Shown: positions 17,939-27,076, numbered from the stretch's first letter. The stretch: 64,000 nt of DNA from Bacteroidales bacterium F22 (GCA_029541985.1 CP095414.1:1054001-1118000); one strand, 5' to 3'. The notes: generated by a model from the sequence alone, not told the origin. Translations and numbers: made by a program.

Positions 17939-17968
17939 AAAGAATAGCCATAAATTGAGCTATTCTTT
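17939..17968 (+). terminator. Intrinsic terminator between the C11 peptidase gene and fabD
   Basis: Perfect 10-bp arms AAAGAATAGC (17939-17948) and GCTATTCTTT (17959-17968) flank a 10-base loop, with a run of Ts following. Confidence 0.85.
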
Positions 17969-18027
17969 TTTTATGTCTTACAAAAGCTGTATCTTTATCC
18001 CCGAAACAATATAAAGTTTATAAAATT

Positions 18028-18909
18028 ATGAAAGCATTTGTATTCCCTGGTCAAGGCGCACAGTTTGTGGGCATGGGTAAAGACCTATATGAGCAATCTG
18101 CTCAAGCGAAAGAATTATTTGAAAAAGCAAACGAAATCTTAGGATATCGCATTACTGATATTATGTTTGCTGGTACTGATGAGGAACTTCGTCAGACGAA
18201 GGTGACTCAACCAGCCGTTTTTCTTCATTCTGTTATCTCAGCTCTTTGCAGCGGTGAACAATTTAAACCTGACATGACAGCAGGGCACTCACTTGGAGAA
18301 TTTTCAGCTCTCGTTGCTGCTGGTGCACTATCCTTTGAAGATGGAGTAAGACTTGTCTATGCACGTGCTATGGCCATGCAAAAAGCTTGCGAAATCACGC
18401 CTTCTACTATGGCTGCTATCATTGCACTGTCAGATGAAAAGGTTGAAGCTATTTGTGATTCCATTAAGGACGAAGTTTGTATACCTGCTAATTATAATTG
18501 TCCTGGACAGGTAGTTATCTCTGGTTCTATGGCTGGCATCAGCAAGGCTTGTGAGTTGGCTAAAGAAGCAGGGGCCAAACGAGCTCTTCAGTTGAAAGTG
18601 GGTGGTGCATTCCACTCTCCTTTGATGGAACCTGCACGCGAGGAACTAGCTCATGCTATTGAAGCAACAACGATTAAGACACCTAAATGTCCTGTCTATC
18701 AAAATGTAGATGCTAAACCTCACACTGATCCTGCAGAAATCAAAGCAAATTTGGTGGCTCAGCTAACCTCTTCTGTTCGCTGGACTCAGAGTGTACAGAA
18801 TATGATTGCAGACGGAGCTAACGACTTCACTGAATGTGGACCTGGTGCTGTACTTCAAGGTTTGATTCGTAAAATCAATCGTGAAGTATCTGCTCACGGC
18901 TTAGTGTAA
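18028..18909 (+). CDS. fabD: Malonyl-CoA:ACP transacylase
   Basis: The 293-residue protein opens with KAFVFPGQGAQFVGMGKDLY. It carries the nucleophile Ser88 in TAGHSLGEFSALVAAG, the Q-x-G/NCPGQVVISG segment and the catalytic His196 in GGAFHSPLM. Length matches FabD. It loads malonyl groups onto ACP for fatty-acid synthesis. It is flanked by terminators on both sides, so it seems to be a single-gene unit. A TATCTTTA sequence about 35 bp upstream is a near-match to the -7 element. Confidence 0.96.
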   Translation: MKAFVFPGQGAQFVGMGKDLYEQSAQAKELFEKANEILGYRITDIMFAGTDEELRQTKVTQPAVFLHSVISALCSGEQFKPDMTAGHSLGEFSALVAAGALSFEDGVRLVYARAMAMQKACEITPSTMAAIIALSDEKVEAICDSIKDEVCIPANYNCPGQVVISGSMAGISKACELAKEAGAKRALQLKVGGAFHSPLMEPAREELAHAIEATTIKTPKCPVYQNVDAKPHTDPAEIKANLVAQLTSSVRWTQSVQNMIADGANDFTECGPGAVLQGLIRKINREVSAHGLV

Positions 18910-18980
18910 CGAAAAGGAAAAGACAACTGGCAGTTGCATATTCAACATATGTGATTTTCTCTTGGCAATAATAAACAACT

Positions 18981-19012
18981 AATTCCCATAGCGCATTTGT
19001 GCTATGGGAATT
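18981..19012 (+). terminator. Intrinsic terminator after fabD
   Basis: Perfect 12-bp arms AATTCCCATAGC (18981-18992) and GCTATGGGAATT (19001-19012) flank an 8-base loop, with TTTTT overlapping and following the second arm. Confidence 0.9.
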
Positions 19013-19026
19013 TTTCGTTGTAAAGC

Positions 19027-19057
19027 TTGTATTTCTCATAATTTTAAACTAAATTTG
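19027..19057 (+). promoter_or_regulatory. Promoter of the exopolysaccharide operon
   Basis: CTTG (19027-19030), a 19-bp spacer and TAAATTTG (19050-19057) fit the Bacteroidota consensus. About 60 nt of AT-rich leader precede the first gene at 19123. Confidence 0.6.
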
Positions 19058-19122
19058 TGAATAGTGTATACTATTTTTAATACACAATAATGAGTAATTA
19101 AAATTTAGAATACTATATCCAA

Positions 19123-20010
19123 ATGAAGACTATTTATAATAAAACCAATAGCTTATTTTGCTTCTCAACAAAATTTTGTTGCTTCGTCGTTCTATGCATG
19201 ATGACTTCTGCATCTAATAGTTATGCACAAAATGGAACTAAGAATTCAAACACTCAAGAAAAGACGGCAAACGATACTCAGATAAAGAAGGAAAGAGCAC
19301 GTATCCTAGCAAATGACTTGTATCTAGATGATTCTGAAATAGGAACTTCACAGTACGAGAACTTATCTGATTCTCAGATGATTTCTATAGAATTGCCCCC
19401 CTTGAGTGTTTTGTTCCAAAATATGAAGAGAAATCCGACGTATAGACAGGCATTAATCAAATATCAACAAGCGAATATTGAGGTAGGAAAGCAAAAAAGA
19501 GATCCTCTGGACTGGATTACTGGAACGGCGAACTATAATTATGGAGTCATTTCTGGAGTGACTACAAATTCTTCATCTTCTGTCGCTCTGGTCACTAGTA
19601 CAAATGATAATGAAAAGGCCTATTGGAATGTAGGCGTCGAATTTTCAGCTTCTCTAGCTGACATATTCAATTACTCTGCCAATGTGAAGTCTGCTAAATT
19701 AGATGCTTCATATTCCAAAGCACAAATGGAACAGACGGAATTAGAACTTAAACAAAAAGTTATTCAAATTTATCTCACAATAAAATCACAGGAGGAACAA
19801 TTGAAAGTAAATACCGAAATGGTAAATATGTATGCCGCTACTTTCAAAATTGCTGAAGGTGAATTTGAAAATGGAGAAAAAGAAGCAGGTTCCTTAGCTA
19901 TAATCAAAAAAGACGAAGCTTTGGCAGTCGGTGTACTTCAACGAGTAAAAACGAGTTTTATTAGTAATTTGATGCTATTGGAACTAATTACACATACTAA
20001 GATTCACTAA
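19123..20010 (+). CDS. Short TolC/outer-membrane-efflux-like protein of an exopolysaccharide locus
   Basis: The 295-residue protein has a signal peptide ending near ...ASNSYAQ (residue ~36). It then has one TolC-type repeat: PPLSVLFQNMKRNPTYRQALIKYQQANIEVGKQKRDPLDWI, a strand-rich segment with GVEFSASLADIFNYSANVKSAKLDASYSKAQMEQTELELKQKVIQIYLTI, and a last helical part. Normal OMFs have two such repeats and about 450 residues, so this is roughly a half-length relative. It is the first gene of the exopolysaccharide operon and lies 3 bp before the Wzz-like gene. I infer an outer-membrane or periplasmic role in polymer secretion; whether it can form a channel alone is open. Confidence 0.72.
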   Translation: MKTIYNKTNSLFCFSTKFCCFVVLCMMTSASNSYAQNGTKNSNTQEKTANDTQIKKERARILANDLYLDDSEIGTSQYENLSDSQMISIELPPLSVLFQNMKRNPTYRQALIKYQQANIEVGKQKRDPLDWITGTANYNYGVISGVTTNSSSSVALVTSTNDNEKAYWNVGVEFSASLADIFNYSANVKSAKLDASYSKAQMEQTELELKQKVIQIYLTIKSQEEQLKVNTEMVNMYAATFKIAEGEFENGEKEAGSLAIIKKDEALAVGVLQRVKTSFISNLMLLELITHTKIH

Positions 20011-20013
20011 GTA

Positions 20014-22260
20014 ATGGAGACACTATTATACTTTTTTAAACTAATCTGGAGAGTCAAATGGTGGCTCATTGTATTGCCGCTTATCGTCGGCAGTATATTG
20101 GTCTTTAGTGCCAAAGGAAAAAATGGAGGATATACGGTCTATTCTACTGTATTTACCGGAATAGAGGGTGGATTTTCTCTAGAAGAGGGAGCTAATAAAA
20201 AAATCCAACAGAATAATATGATTGACTTATTTGATGCAAAGAGTACTTTGCGAAGAGTAAGCTATCATTTATTTGCTCGCGTCATGGTTTTTGGAGACCC
20301 TAAAAAAGATAATAATATTTGCAATGCTTCTTCATATAGAGAAATCTATAATAGGATGAAGTTCCATAAAGATTTATTGAAAATAGTCACTAGATATAGA
20401 AATGAAAAGGATGAAAATGGACTTTTCGAAGAATTGACTAAATATGAAAAGCCCAACAAAGATAATTTCGTTTATGGCTTGTTTAACTACTATCATCCTC
20501 AATATAGCTTCGAGGCTTTACAAAAAATCATCGTTAATCATCTTGAAAAAAGCGATATCGTAGAAATTTCATACACCAATTCTGACCCTGGAATTGCATA
20601 TAATACACTTGACATCTTAATCGATGAATTTAATCATGAATACCAAGATGTACGCTATGGTGAAACAAACAAAGTAATTACGTTCTATAAGGATTTATTA
20701 GACTCATCGGGTAAAGAATTGAGGGATGCAGAAGATGAGATGACGGCTTATCGAGAGGATAATCGTATCATCAATTATGTCGAAGAGAGTAAAGCTTTGG
20801 CGGGGTTGGATGCCACTTATAAAAATAAATACCTAGAAGCAAATATTGATTATGGGACTTCCAAAGGATTGGTTTCAGAAATTGAGGAGAAATTAGGTGA
20901 TTATATCATCCGATATAAGAAGAATAAACGATTCATTACATTATTTGAAGAGTCTAATAAACTCTCTGCTAAGATCAGCAGCTTAGAGGCTTTTGATGTC
21001 TCTGAAATGCTGGCAACAGACTCTCTCGAAAACATTAAGGCTAAAAAAGAAAGCAAATACTTAGCAATCAAATCCTACAAAGAAAGATTAGCTAAGGTTG
21101 ATGAAGAACTGCATGATGCAATCACACAAATCAACTCCAAATACACGACCAAAGAGGGATTCTCTAAAGCAACCTTGATTGATGCATGGCTAAATAACCT
21201 TCTTAAATTAAGAGGTGCAGAGGCTTCTAAATCGGCTATTGAGAGATCGATGATTAGTGTAGATAGCTTGTATGGACATTTCGCCCCTATTGGTTCTGGA
21301 TTGGATCGCAGAAATAGAGATATTTCAATCAAAGCGGATACTTACAAAAAAGCTATTGATGGATATAACGAAGCTATGAACAGGAAAAAGGGTCTGGAGA
21401 TGACTGCAGCAACTATAAAGGTACTGAGTCCTCCTAGTTTCCCGCTCAATTCGATTAATATCGATCGGAAAAAGTTGGGCATTATGGCTTCATTTATGAC
21501 TTTCTTTGCCCTTCTAGGCATCTTCGTTATAATAGAACTCATAGACCATACTCTTAGGGACAAAATGAGAACTGAACGCTTGACAAAAGAGAATGTTCTT
21601 TTTGCCTTTCCTGATTTTGCAAACAAAAAGAATAGAGCTTACAACAATGAGTGCCAGGAAATAGCAATCAAACATCTAAGTGCTCAGATTCTTCAATTCC
21701 TAAACAAGAGATCTTCCAATGGTTCATATATTATTGGTATCTCTAGTCTCGAAAAACAAGAAGGTAAAACTTATATTAGTGAACTCTTGATTGAATACTG
21801 GAAGCAAGTTGGATTAAAGGCCAAACATGTGAATTGGAATGTTGATTACCAGATTCAATCTCAAGAATATCTTTTAGCTAATAGCATAGCTGATTTGACA
21901 ACTATCGATATGGATATCATTTTAGTGGAATTTCCTGCTGCGGGTGATTACCCTATCCCATCAGCTCTTTTACAAGAATGCAACGTGAATCTTGTTGTTG
22001 CAAGGTCTACGCGTGCTTGGAAACAAAAAGATACCAATCTATTGAGTCAACTCAAGGTGTCTGGAAATGGTGTCCCTATTCAACTGATTCTTAACGAAGT
22101 GGATAAATCTGAAACGGAATTGTTCACGGGGATGTTACCTCCATATACTAGGTATGGTAAGTTCAAATATAAGTTGTCTAACCTTGGATTGACAGAGTCT
22201 GGAGTAAACTCGTATGATCCTATTCAAAATGAAGAAAATAATCAAACAACAAATGCCTAA
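20014..22260 (+). CDS. Wzz/BY-kinase-like polysaccharide co-polymerase with degenerate kinase domain
   Basis: The 748-residue protein starts with a membrane helix (WWLIVLPLIVGSILVFSA). It has a long periplasmic coiled-coil region (about residues 40-480) and a PPSFPLNSINIDRKK segment before the second membrane helix (LGIMASFMTFFALLGIFVII). It ends in a cytoplasmic P-loop domain. Walker A is present (GISSLEKQEGKT). The Walker A' strand reads IILVEFPAAGD, with no clear Asp at the canonical place, and the C-terminus has only scattered tyrosines. I therefore infer a chain-length regulator with a weakened or lost tyrosine kinase. It sits 3 bp after the TolC-like gene and 14 bp before the polymerase-like gene. 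Confidence 0.8.
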   Translation: METLLYFFKLIWRVKWWLIVLPLIVGSILVFSAKGKNGGYTVYSTVFTGIEGGFSLEEGANKKIQQNNMIDLFDAKSTLRRVSYHLFARVMVFGDPKKDNNICNASSYREIYNRMKFHKDLLKIVTRYRNEKDENGLFEELTKYEKPNKDNFVYGLFNYYHPQYSFEALQKIIVNHLEKSDIVEISYTNSDPGIAYNTLDILIDEFNHEYQDVRYGETNKVITFYKDLLDSSGKELRDAEDEMTAYREDNRIINYVEESKALAGLDATYKNKYLEANIDYGTSKGLVSEIEEKLGDYIIRYKKNKRFITLFEESNKLSAKISSLEAFDVSEMLATDSLENIKAKKESKYLAIKSYKERLAKVDEELHDAITQINSKYTTKEGFSKATLIDAWLNNLLKLRGAEASKSAIERSMISVDSLYGHFAPIGSGLDRRNRDISIKADTYKKAIDGYNEAMNRKKGLEMTAATIKVLSPPSFPLNSINIDRKKLGIMASFMTFFALLGIFVIIELIDHTLRDKMRTERLTKENVLFAFPDFANKKNRAYNNECQEIAIKHLSAQILQFLNKRSSNGSYIIGISSLEKQEGKTYISELLIEYWKQVGLKAKHVNWNVDYQIQSQEYLLANSIADLTTIDMDIILVEFPAAGDYPIPSALLQECNVNLVVARSTRAWKQKDTNLLSQLKVSGNGVPIQLILNEVDKSETELFTGMLPPYTRYGKFKYKLSNLGLTESGVNSYDPIQNEENNQTTNA

Positions 22261-22274
22261 ATTGCAGGATTTTT

Positions 22275-23741
22275 ATGTTCAAAAACCTAATCTATCTATT
22301 GTCAAAATACTACATAAGCCTGACACTTATTAGTGTAGCTGCACTATTATTAGTTGCAGTGGTGGTATTAGGTGTAAAAATTGCGCTCGTCCTTTCTTTG
22401 TTACCCTTGACTTTTGCATTTGGACTATTAGTTTTGAATCACCCTAAGATAGCTCTTGTGGGCGCATTTATATTCAATTATTTTATCATGGGCCTCACTA
22501 GGTACGTCTACTTCAAAGCTGGAGCGACTTATTTAGCTGTCGCTGGCTTATGTCTTGGACTCATCTTATTGCAAAGTTTGACCAAACGCCCTGATACATC
22601 TGCTTTAAAAAATTTCTTAGTCGTTGCATTGACCATGGGGGTATTTATTCATTTTATTTATCTCTTTAGACCTCACCAACCTCTTTTGCCTTGGTTCTTA
22701 CACTCAGGAATAAACGTAATATACCCTTTGTTTATAGTTATCTGTGTACAGCTATTTTTTAAGACGGAAAATGGAATGAAGTATTTCATGATAATATGGG
22801 GTATTCTGACCTTTCTAGCTGCTGTGAAGGGATGGTATCAACGTTCTCATGGGTTTGATCCATACGAATGGGTATGGCTTATGAACGGAGGAAGTAGTAC
22901 CCATTTTATCAACTCGGGGGTTCGCTACTTCTCCTTCTTTACTGATGCAGCTGCCTATGGTACATCGATGGCCCTGAGTATGGTTTGTTTTGCTTTTTGC
23001 ACCTTATATGAAAAGAATCGATTGTTGCAATTGTTCTACGTAGGTGTGGCCTTTTGTGGTCTATATGGATTGCTTATTAGTGGAACTCGTAGTGCCTTCG
23101 CTGTACCTGCAGTATCCATACTGATATTTGTTTTTTTGATGAGGAAATGGACTTTAATTATTGTCTCAATAACACTCATGATTAGTGCATTCCTCTTTTT
23201 AAGATATACTGATATAGGTGAATCTAATCGATTTATTAGAAGGACAAGAACGGCTACAAGATGGGAGACAGATGCTTCCTTTCAAGTGAGATTGCAGAAC
23301 CAGGAGAAGATGAAACAGACCATGAAAGATTATCCGTTTGGTATAGGACTAGGCTTGAGTCATTTCCGAGGAGCTAGATGGAACTATGTACCACCACCTG
23401 CAAAATATGCTACGGATTCTTGGTTAGTGGTAATATGGGTTGAGATGGGGGTACCTGGATTAATTATATTCCTTTTGATGTGTACTGCAATAGTCATAAG
23501 TGGGAGTTATGTGCTTATTCACTACATCGTTGACCCACAACTCTATGGATACTTAGCAGCATTTGTTGCGACTTATGCTGGTGGAATAGCGGGTGCTTAC
23601 TCCAATGAGGTTTTGGGTTTTCCAAATACATTTTTAATATATATATGCATCGCTTTCGTTTTCGTGGGCAAACAGCTTGATAAAGAAATGACTGAACGAA
23701 AAAAACGACATCAAAAATGGAAATTATTTGGCATAAAATAG
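22275..23741 (+). CDS. O-antigen ligase/Wzy-type polysaccharide polymerase
   Basis: The 488-residue protein has about eleven or twelve membrane segments. Its large hydrophilic loop (about residues 300-390) contains ARSxFAVP-like (GTRSAFAVP) and GIGLGLSHFRG motifs and is followed by W-x-EMGVPGL. This is the WaaL/Wzy_C layout. In this operon it would polymerise or ligate exopolysaccharide repeat units. Polymerase and ligase cannot be told apart from the sequence alone; the Wzz-like neighbour favours a polymerase. I find no flippase or initiating sugar transferase in the operon, so these must be encoded elsewhere. Confidence 0.82.
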   Translation: MFKNLIYLLSKYYISLTLISVAALLLVAVVVLGVKIALVLSLLPLTFAFGLLVLNHPKIALVGAFIFNYFIMGLTRYVYFKAGATYLAVAGLCLGLILLQSLTKRPDTSALKNFLVVALTMGVFIHFIYLFRPHQPLLPWFLHSGINVIYPLFIVICVQLFFKTENGMKYFMIIWGILTFLAAVKGWYQRSHGFDPYEWVWLMNGGSSTHFINSGVRYFSFFTDAAAYGTSMALSMVCFAFCTLYEKNRLLQLFYVGVAFCGLYGLLISGTRSAFAVPAVSILIFVFLMRKWTLIIVSITLMISAFLFLRYTDIGESNRFIRRTRTATRWETDASFQVRLQNQEKMKQTMKDYPFGIGLGLSHFRGARWNYVPPPAKYATDSWLVVIWVEMGVPGLIIFLLMCTAIVISGSYVLIHYIVDPQLYGYLAAFVATYAGGIAGAYSNEVLGFPNTFLIYICIAFVFVGKQLDKEMTERKKRHQKWKLFGIK

Positions 23742-23790
23742 CTAAATCTCAAAGTAGTGGGTACTAAGAATAATCTTTAGCAAATGTTAG

Positions 23791-24699
23791 ATGCAAAACA
23801 ACAAGGAAATAAATAACAAAATAACTTTATCTTTCATTACCATTAATTATAATGGGCTGGAAGATACTTGTGAACTAATCACGTCACTAAGTGATGTAAT
23901 AAAATCTATTCGTTTCGAAATTATTGTGGTGGACAATGCATCTGCAAACAATGAAGCTCAACAAATAGCCACCAGACATCCTGAAGTTACAGTGATAGCT
24001 AGCAAAATCAATGCAGGGTTTTCAGCAGGGAATAATCTAGGTATAAAAGTCGCACGTGGAGAATATATCTGTTTGATTAATAATGATACTTATATCAAGA
24101 CAGATCATTGGGATAGTGTCATTAAGCGATTTGAATCTTCGCCTAGAATTGGTGCAATTTCACCAAAACTTTGCTTTGCTGAGGATGAAAAAACGATTCA
24201 ATTTGCTGGGATGACTCCCTTGACACCTGTTACATTGAGAAATTCGACTATTGGATATGGACAGATTGATCATGGACAATTTGATCAAGCATCTGCTACA
24301 TCCTTCCTCCATGGGGCTGCTATGGTAGTCAAACGAGAGGTTATCGAAAAAGTAGGATTGATGCCCGAGATATTTTTCTTATACTACGAGGAAATAGATT
24401 GGTGTACTCAAATAGTTAATGCGGGATATGAGTTGTGGTATGAATCAGCATGTACTGTGTTTCATAAAGAAAGTAAGAGTACAGGTGTAGATAGTCCTCT
24501 GAAATCCTATTATCTCACACGTAATCGTGCTTTATATGCATACAGAAATAAGAAGGGACTAAATAAGCTAATAGCTATCACATATCTACTTACGGTACCT
24601 CCTATAAAATCAATAATAATTAATAGTATTTCTAGGCCTAAAAATGCCAGAGCTTCTCTTAAAGCGGTGGTAGACTTCATCCGAATGAAGAAGAAGTAG
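23791..24699 (+). CDS. Family 2 glycosyltransferase (rhamnosyltransferase-like)
   Basis: The 302-residue protein has an intact GT-A nucleotide-sugar domain: LSFITINYNGLEDTCEL, then IIVVDNASANN, NAGFSAGNNLGI, and the metal-binding NNDTY in place of DxD. The acceptor half has FLHGAAMVVKREVIEKVGLMPEIFFLYYEEIDWC, the signature of WbbL-like rhamnosyltransferases. There is no membrane helix of note, so it probably acts at the cytoplasmic face. It lies 49 bp after the polymerase-like gene. The sugar donor is not readable. Confidence 0.9.
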   Translation: MQNNKEINNKITLSFITINYNGLEDTCELITSLSDVIKSIRFEIIVVDNASANNEAQQIATRHPEVTVIASKINAGFSAGNNLGIKVARGEYICLINNDTYIKTDHWDSVIKRFESSPRIGAISPKLCFAEDEKTIQFAGMTPLTPVTLRNSTIGYGQIDHGQFDQASATSFLHGAAMVVKREVIEKVGLMPEIFFLYYEEIDWCTQIVNAGYELWYESACTVFHKESKSTGVDSPLKSYYLTRNRALYAYRNKKGLNKLIAITYLLTVPPIKSIIINSISRPKNARASLKAVVDFIRMKKK

Positions 24700-24744
24700 A
24701 GGCCAGATGTAGAAATCTACTCGACAAAATAACTGAAGAATATT

Positions 24745-25797
24745 ATGATGTGGATTATATTTAATTATATAGATTTACTGCTATTCTTATACTTTGCCTT
24801 ATGTGTAGGAACGATAGGTATTCATGCGCTAGCTGCTAAAAAGTCAACGCATGATATAAAACGGCAAATTAATAAAGCTAAACAATACAGATACGCAATC
24901 ATTGTCGATGCCTCTGGGTTTGATTTGAGACAACCTAATTGTCTAAAGTCTTTAGCAGAACAAGATTACAATAACGATTTGTATGATGTGTTGCTACAAA
25001 AAGAGAATCATTATCCATCAACAATTGATAGCATCTTAGATGAGATTGATGATTCGACTAAAAAATATGACAATATAATCTTACTAGATATAGCTGATGT
25101 TATTCCTCAAGATTTCATCACTAGAATGAATATTGCTTACTGCTTAAGTAACATGCCTATTGAAGCTCACAAAATTGATTCCTCGCATTTAATGAAAGAA
25201 TCACTTCATAAATCAATCAAGGAGGAAGTGTATACACAACTGTTCAAAAATGGTTGTGCTTCATTAGGATTACCTTATAAGATGAAATTGACAAATGGTA
25301 TGCTTATGAATATAGCATGGATTAGAAAGTACAAAGAACTGTTTTATGACCTCTCACAGAGCAATTTCTACTTAGCGATGCGAGGACAATATGTAGTTTT
25401 TCTAAATGACTTTTATATCTACTATGATGAAGCATCTCTAGCGAAAAGACACGAAGCAAGAACTGCAATAAATAAAGAGAAACATCTGGATAATAAAGGT
25501 CGAATAAACTACACACAGGAGATTAGTGCTAATAGAATGGCCCTTACTATGGATTTAGCTGTCATATTACTCATATCACGATTTCTCCCTACCCTGCGAT
25601 TTATGTGGCTTAGCCTAACTGTTATAGGGGCTATTACGATGGTTATTGACTTCTCTTCTAGTGTCAAATGGATTATCCTTCTCTTGTTACTGACATTCTT
25701 CATTATGCTTTGTATACCCAATAGATTAGTGACTAAACACTTTGACTACGCATTACTAAGACTATTATTTGAAAATAAGACGAAACGAACTAAATAA
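24745..25797 (+). CDS. Membrane-bound, degenerate glycosyltransferase-2-like protein
   Basis: The 350-residue protein has an N-terminal membrane helix (FNYIDLLLFLYFALCVGTIGIHAL), a soluble domain and two or three C-terminal helices (residues ~255-330). This is the layout of membrane GT2 enzymes. The soluble part retains GT-A-like strands (AIIVDASGFDLRQPNCLKSLAEQDY..DLYDVLL, YDNIILLDIADVIPQDFITRMN). The usual catalytic triplets are changed: I see LLDIADVIP where a DxD would be expected and no clear QxxRW. I infer an inactive or divergent glycosyltransferase in the exopolysaccharide operon. Start chosen at ATG 24745. Confidence 0.62.
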   Translation: MMWIIFNYIDLLLFLYFALCVGTIGIHALAAKKSTHDIKRQINKAKQYRYAIIVDASGFDLRQPNCLKSLAEQDYNNDLYDVLLQKENHYPSTIDSILDEIDDSTKKYDNIILLDIADVIPQDFITRMNIAYCLSNMPIEAHKIDSSHLMKESLHKSIKEEVYTQLFKNGCASLGLPYKMKLTNGMLMNIAWIRKYKELFYDLSQSNFYLAMRGQYVVFLNDFYIYYDEASLAKRHEARTAINKEKHLDNKGRINYTQEISANRMALTMDLAVILLISRFLPTLRFMWLSLTVIGAITMVIDFSSSVKWIILLLLLTFFIMLCIPNRLVTKHFDYALLRLLFENKTKRTK

Positions 25798-25807
25798 GAT
25801 ATCGATT

Positions 25808-26422
25808 ATGGCTATTAAAGAATATATACTTAGCAACCCTCAATTGAAAAGAACGGTTTATAATTTGATTGTAAGTCCAATGAAAGCTAGACCAAGATGG
25901 TACATCAGAGTACTCAACTATCTCTATTTCTTCACGAAAAGAAAAGGATATGTGTATAGATCAACTAGACTAGACATCGTCCCTTTCAACTCATTTAGTT
26001 TAGGAAAAAAATCAGTGATAGAGAGTTGGAGTGTAATTAACAATCAAAATGGGTCGGTCACTATTGGTCATGGAAGTAGGGTCGGATTAAGAAATACAAT
26101 CATGGGACCTTGCAGTATAGGAAATGACTGCCAACTAGCTCAGAATGTAGTCGTCGTAGGATTCGAACACATCATTGACAACCCTGACAAACCAGTCACA
26201 GAACAAGGAGAGGAAAAGAAAACAATAGTTATTGATGATAACACAATCATAGGTGCCAATAGTGTGCTTCTTAATGGAACTCATATAGGTAAACATTGCT
26301 TTATCGGTGCTGGTTCTATCGTAACTAAAGATGTACCCGATTACTGCATTGCAGTAGGAAATCCTGCCAGAATCATAAAGAGATACAATTTTACAACTAA
26401 TAAATGGGAATCATTTAAGTAA
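25808..26422 (+). CDS. Hexapeptide-repeat (left-handed beta-helix) acyltransferase
   Basis: I chose the ATG at 25808 (MAIKEYILSNPQLKR; 204 residues), because an upstream alternative would overlap the preceding gene. The C-terminal half consists of hexapeptide repeats (SVTIGHGSRVGLRNTIMGPCSIGNDCQLAQNVVVVGFEHI, TIVIDDNTIIGANSVLLNGTHIGKHCFIGAGSIVTKDV). It ends in the typical CIAVGNPARIIKRYN. This is the maltose/galactoside O-acetyltransferase type found in capsule and exopolysaccharide loci, probably O-acetylating the polymer. It is the last gene of the operon and converges on the 6S-like RNA and rplT. Confidence 0.88.
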   Translation: MAIKEYILSNPQLKRTVYNLIVSPMKARPRWYIRVLNYLYFFTKRKGYVYRSTRLDIVPFNSFSLGKKSVIESWSVINNQNGSVTIGHGSRVGLRNTIMGPCSIGNDCQLAQNVVVVGFEHIIDNPDKPVTEQGEEKKTIVIDDNTIIGANSVLLNGTHIGKHCFIGAGSIVTKDVPDYCIAVGNPARIIKRYNFTTNKWESFK

Positions 26423-26434
26423 TGAATAAAAAAA

Positions 26435-26464
26435 GCCCGAGAACATCTTTCGATGTACTCGGAC
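26435..26464 (-). terminator. Convergent-region hairpin with U-tract on the minus strand
   Basis: Arms around GCCCGAG (26435-26441) and CTCGGAC (26458-26464) extend through an AACATC/GATGT stem with a TTTC loop. On the minus strand the hairpin is followed directly by a T7 run. On the plus strand a T-rich sequence also follows. It can stop transcripts from both directions between the acyltransferase and the 6S-like RNA. Confidence 0.75.
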
Positions 26465-26486
26465 TTGAATTTATTTCTTTTAGAAG

Positions 26487-26661
26487 AAAAAAAAGAATTC
26501 AGCTGGCGATATGATAGAACTCCGTATTTCAGGATTTGAGTGCCCTTTTACTTTGTAATCCGCCCATCCGGAGATCACGGCCCGCCATTGTAAAAGTAAG
26601 CTTAACTCGGTTCTTTAATTCATTGTCGAGTTCCCCAATCTAAACCAGCTGAACTTTTTTC
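26487..26661 (-). ncRNA. Bacteroidales-1 / 6S-like RNA downstream of rplT
   Basis: On the minus strand this ~175-nt segment starts just after a -7 element (TAGCTTTG). Its terminal helix pairs TTCAGCTGG near the 5' end with CCAGCTGAA near the 3' end, and it ends in a T8 run. The long, largely self-complementary interior, with an internal loop around the CGGGCCGTGATC region, fits a 6S-type hairpin. The Bacteroidales-1 motif is known to lie downstream of the L20 gene with exactly this promoter-to-terminator span, and it has been related to 6S RNA, which sequesters RNA polymerase. The assignment rests on position, ends and terminal helix; I did not fold it computationally. Confidence 0.8.
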
Positions 26662-26667
26662 TTATTA

Positions 26668-26675
26668 CAAAGCTA
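26668..26675 (-). promoter_or_regulatory. -7 element of the 6S-like RNA
   Basis: The minus strand reads TAGCTTTG about seven bases before the predicted RNA start. This gives the RNA a promoter separate from the ribosomal protein operon. Confidence 0.65.
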
Positions 26676-26731
26676 TGGAAAGTAATCTATACTTCCTAAT
26701 AAACTTTGTTTTTTAACTTCCAGCCTCTTAA

Positions 26732-27076
26732 CTACTTAACTTTTTGTACAATAGCTTTGAAAGCTTCAGGATGGTTAACAGCTAGGTCAGCTAGAACCTT
26801 ACGGTTGATTTCGATACCTGCTTTATGAAGCGCACCCATAAGACGAGAATAAGACATTCCCTCTAGACGTGCTGCTGCATTGATACGTTGAATCCAAAGA
26901 GCACGGAATGTACGCTTTTTATTCTTACGATCACGGTAAGCATAAGTTAGACCCTTCTCCCAAGTGTTTTTTGCTACTGTCCACACGTTTTTACGTGCTC
27001 CAAAATAGCCCTTGGTCTGCTTCAAAATTTTCTTTCTGCGAGCTTTAGAAGCTACATGATTTACTGATCTTGGCAT
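26732..27076 (-). CDS. rplT: 50S ribosomal protein L20
   Basis: The 114-residue basic protein begins [32 protein letters not shown] and contains [55 protein letters not shown], the L20 signature. It is last in the thrS-infC-rpmI-rplT group, 121 bp after rpmI. L20 binds 23S rRNA early in assembly and in some bacteria represses its own operon. I did not identify a leader structure here. Confidence 0.97.
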   Translation of the reverse strand: MPRSVNHVASKARRKKILKQTKGYFGARKNVWTVAKNTWEKGLTYAYRDRKNKKRTFRALWIQRINAAARLEGMSYSRLMGALHKAGIEINRKVLADLAVNHPEAFKAIVQKVK

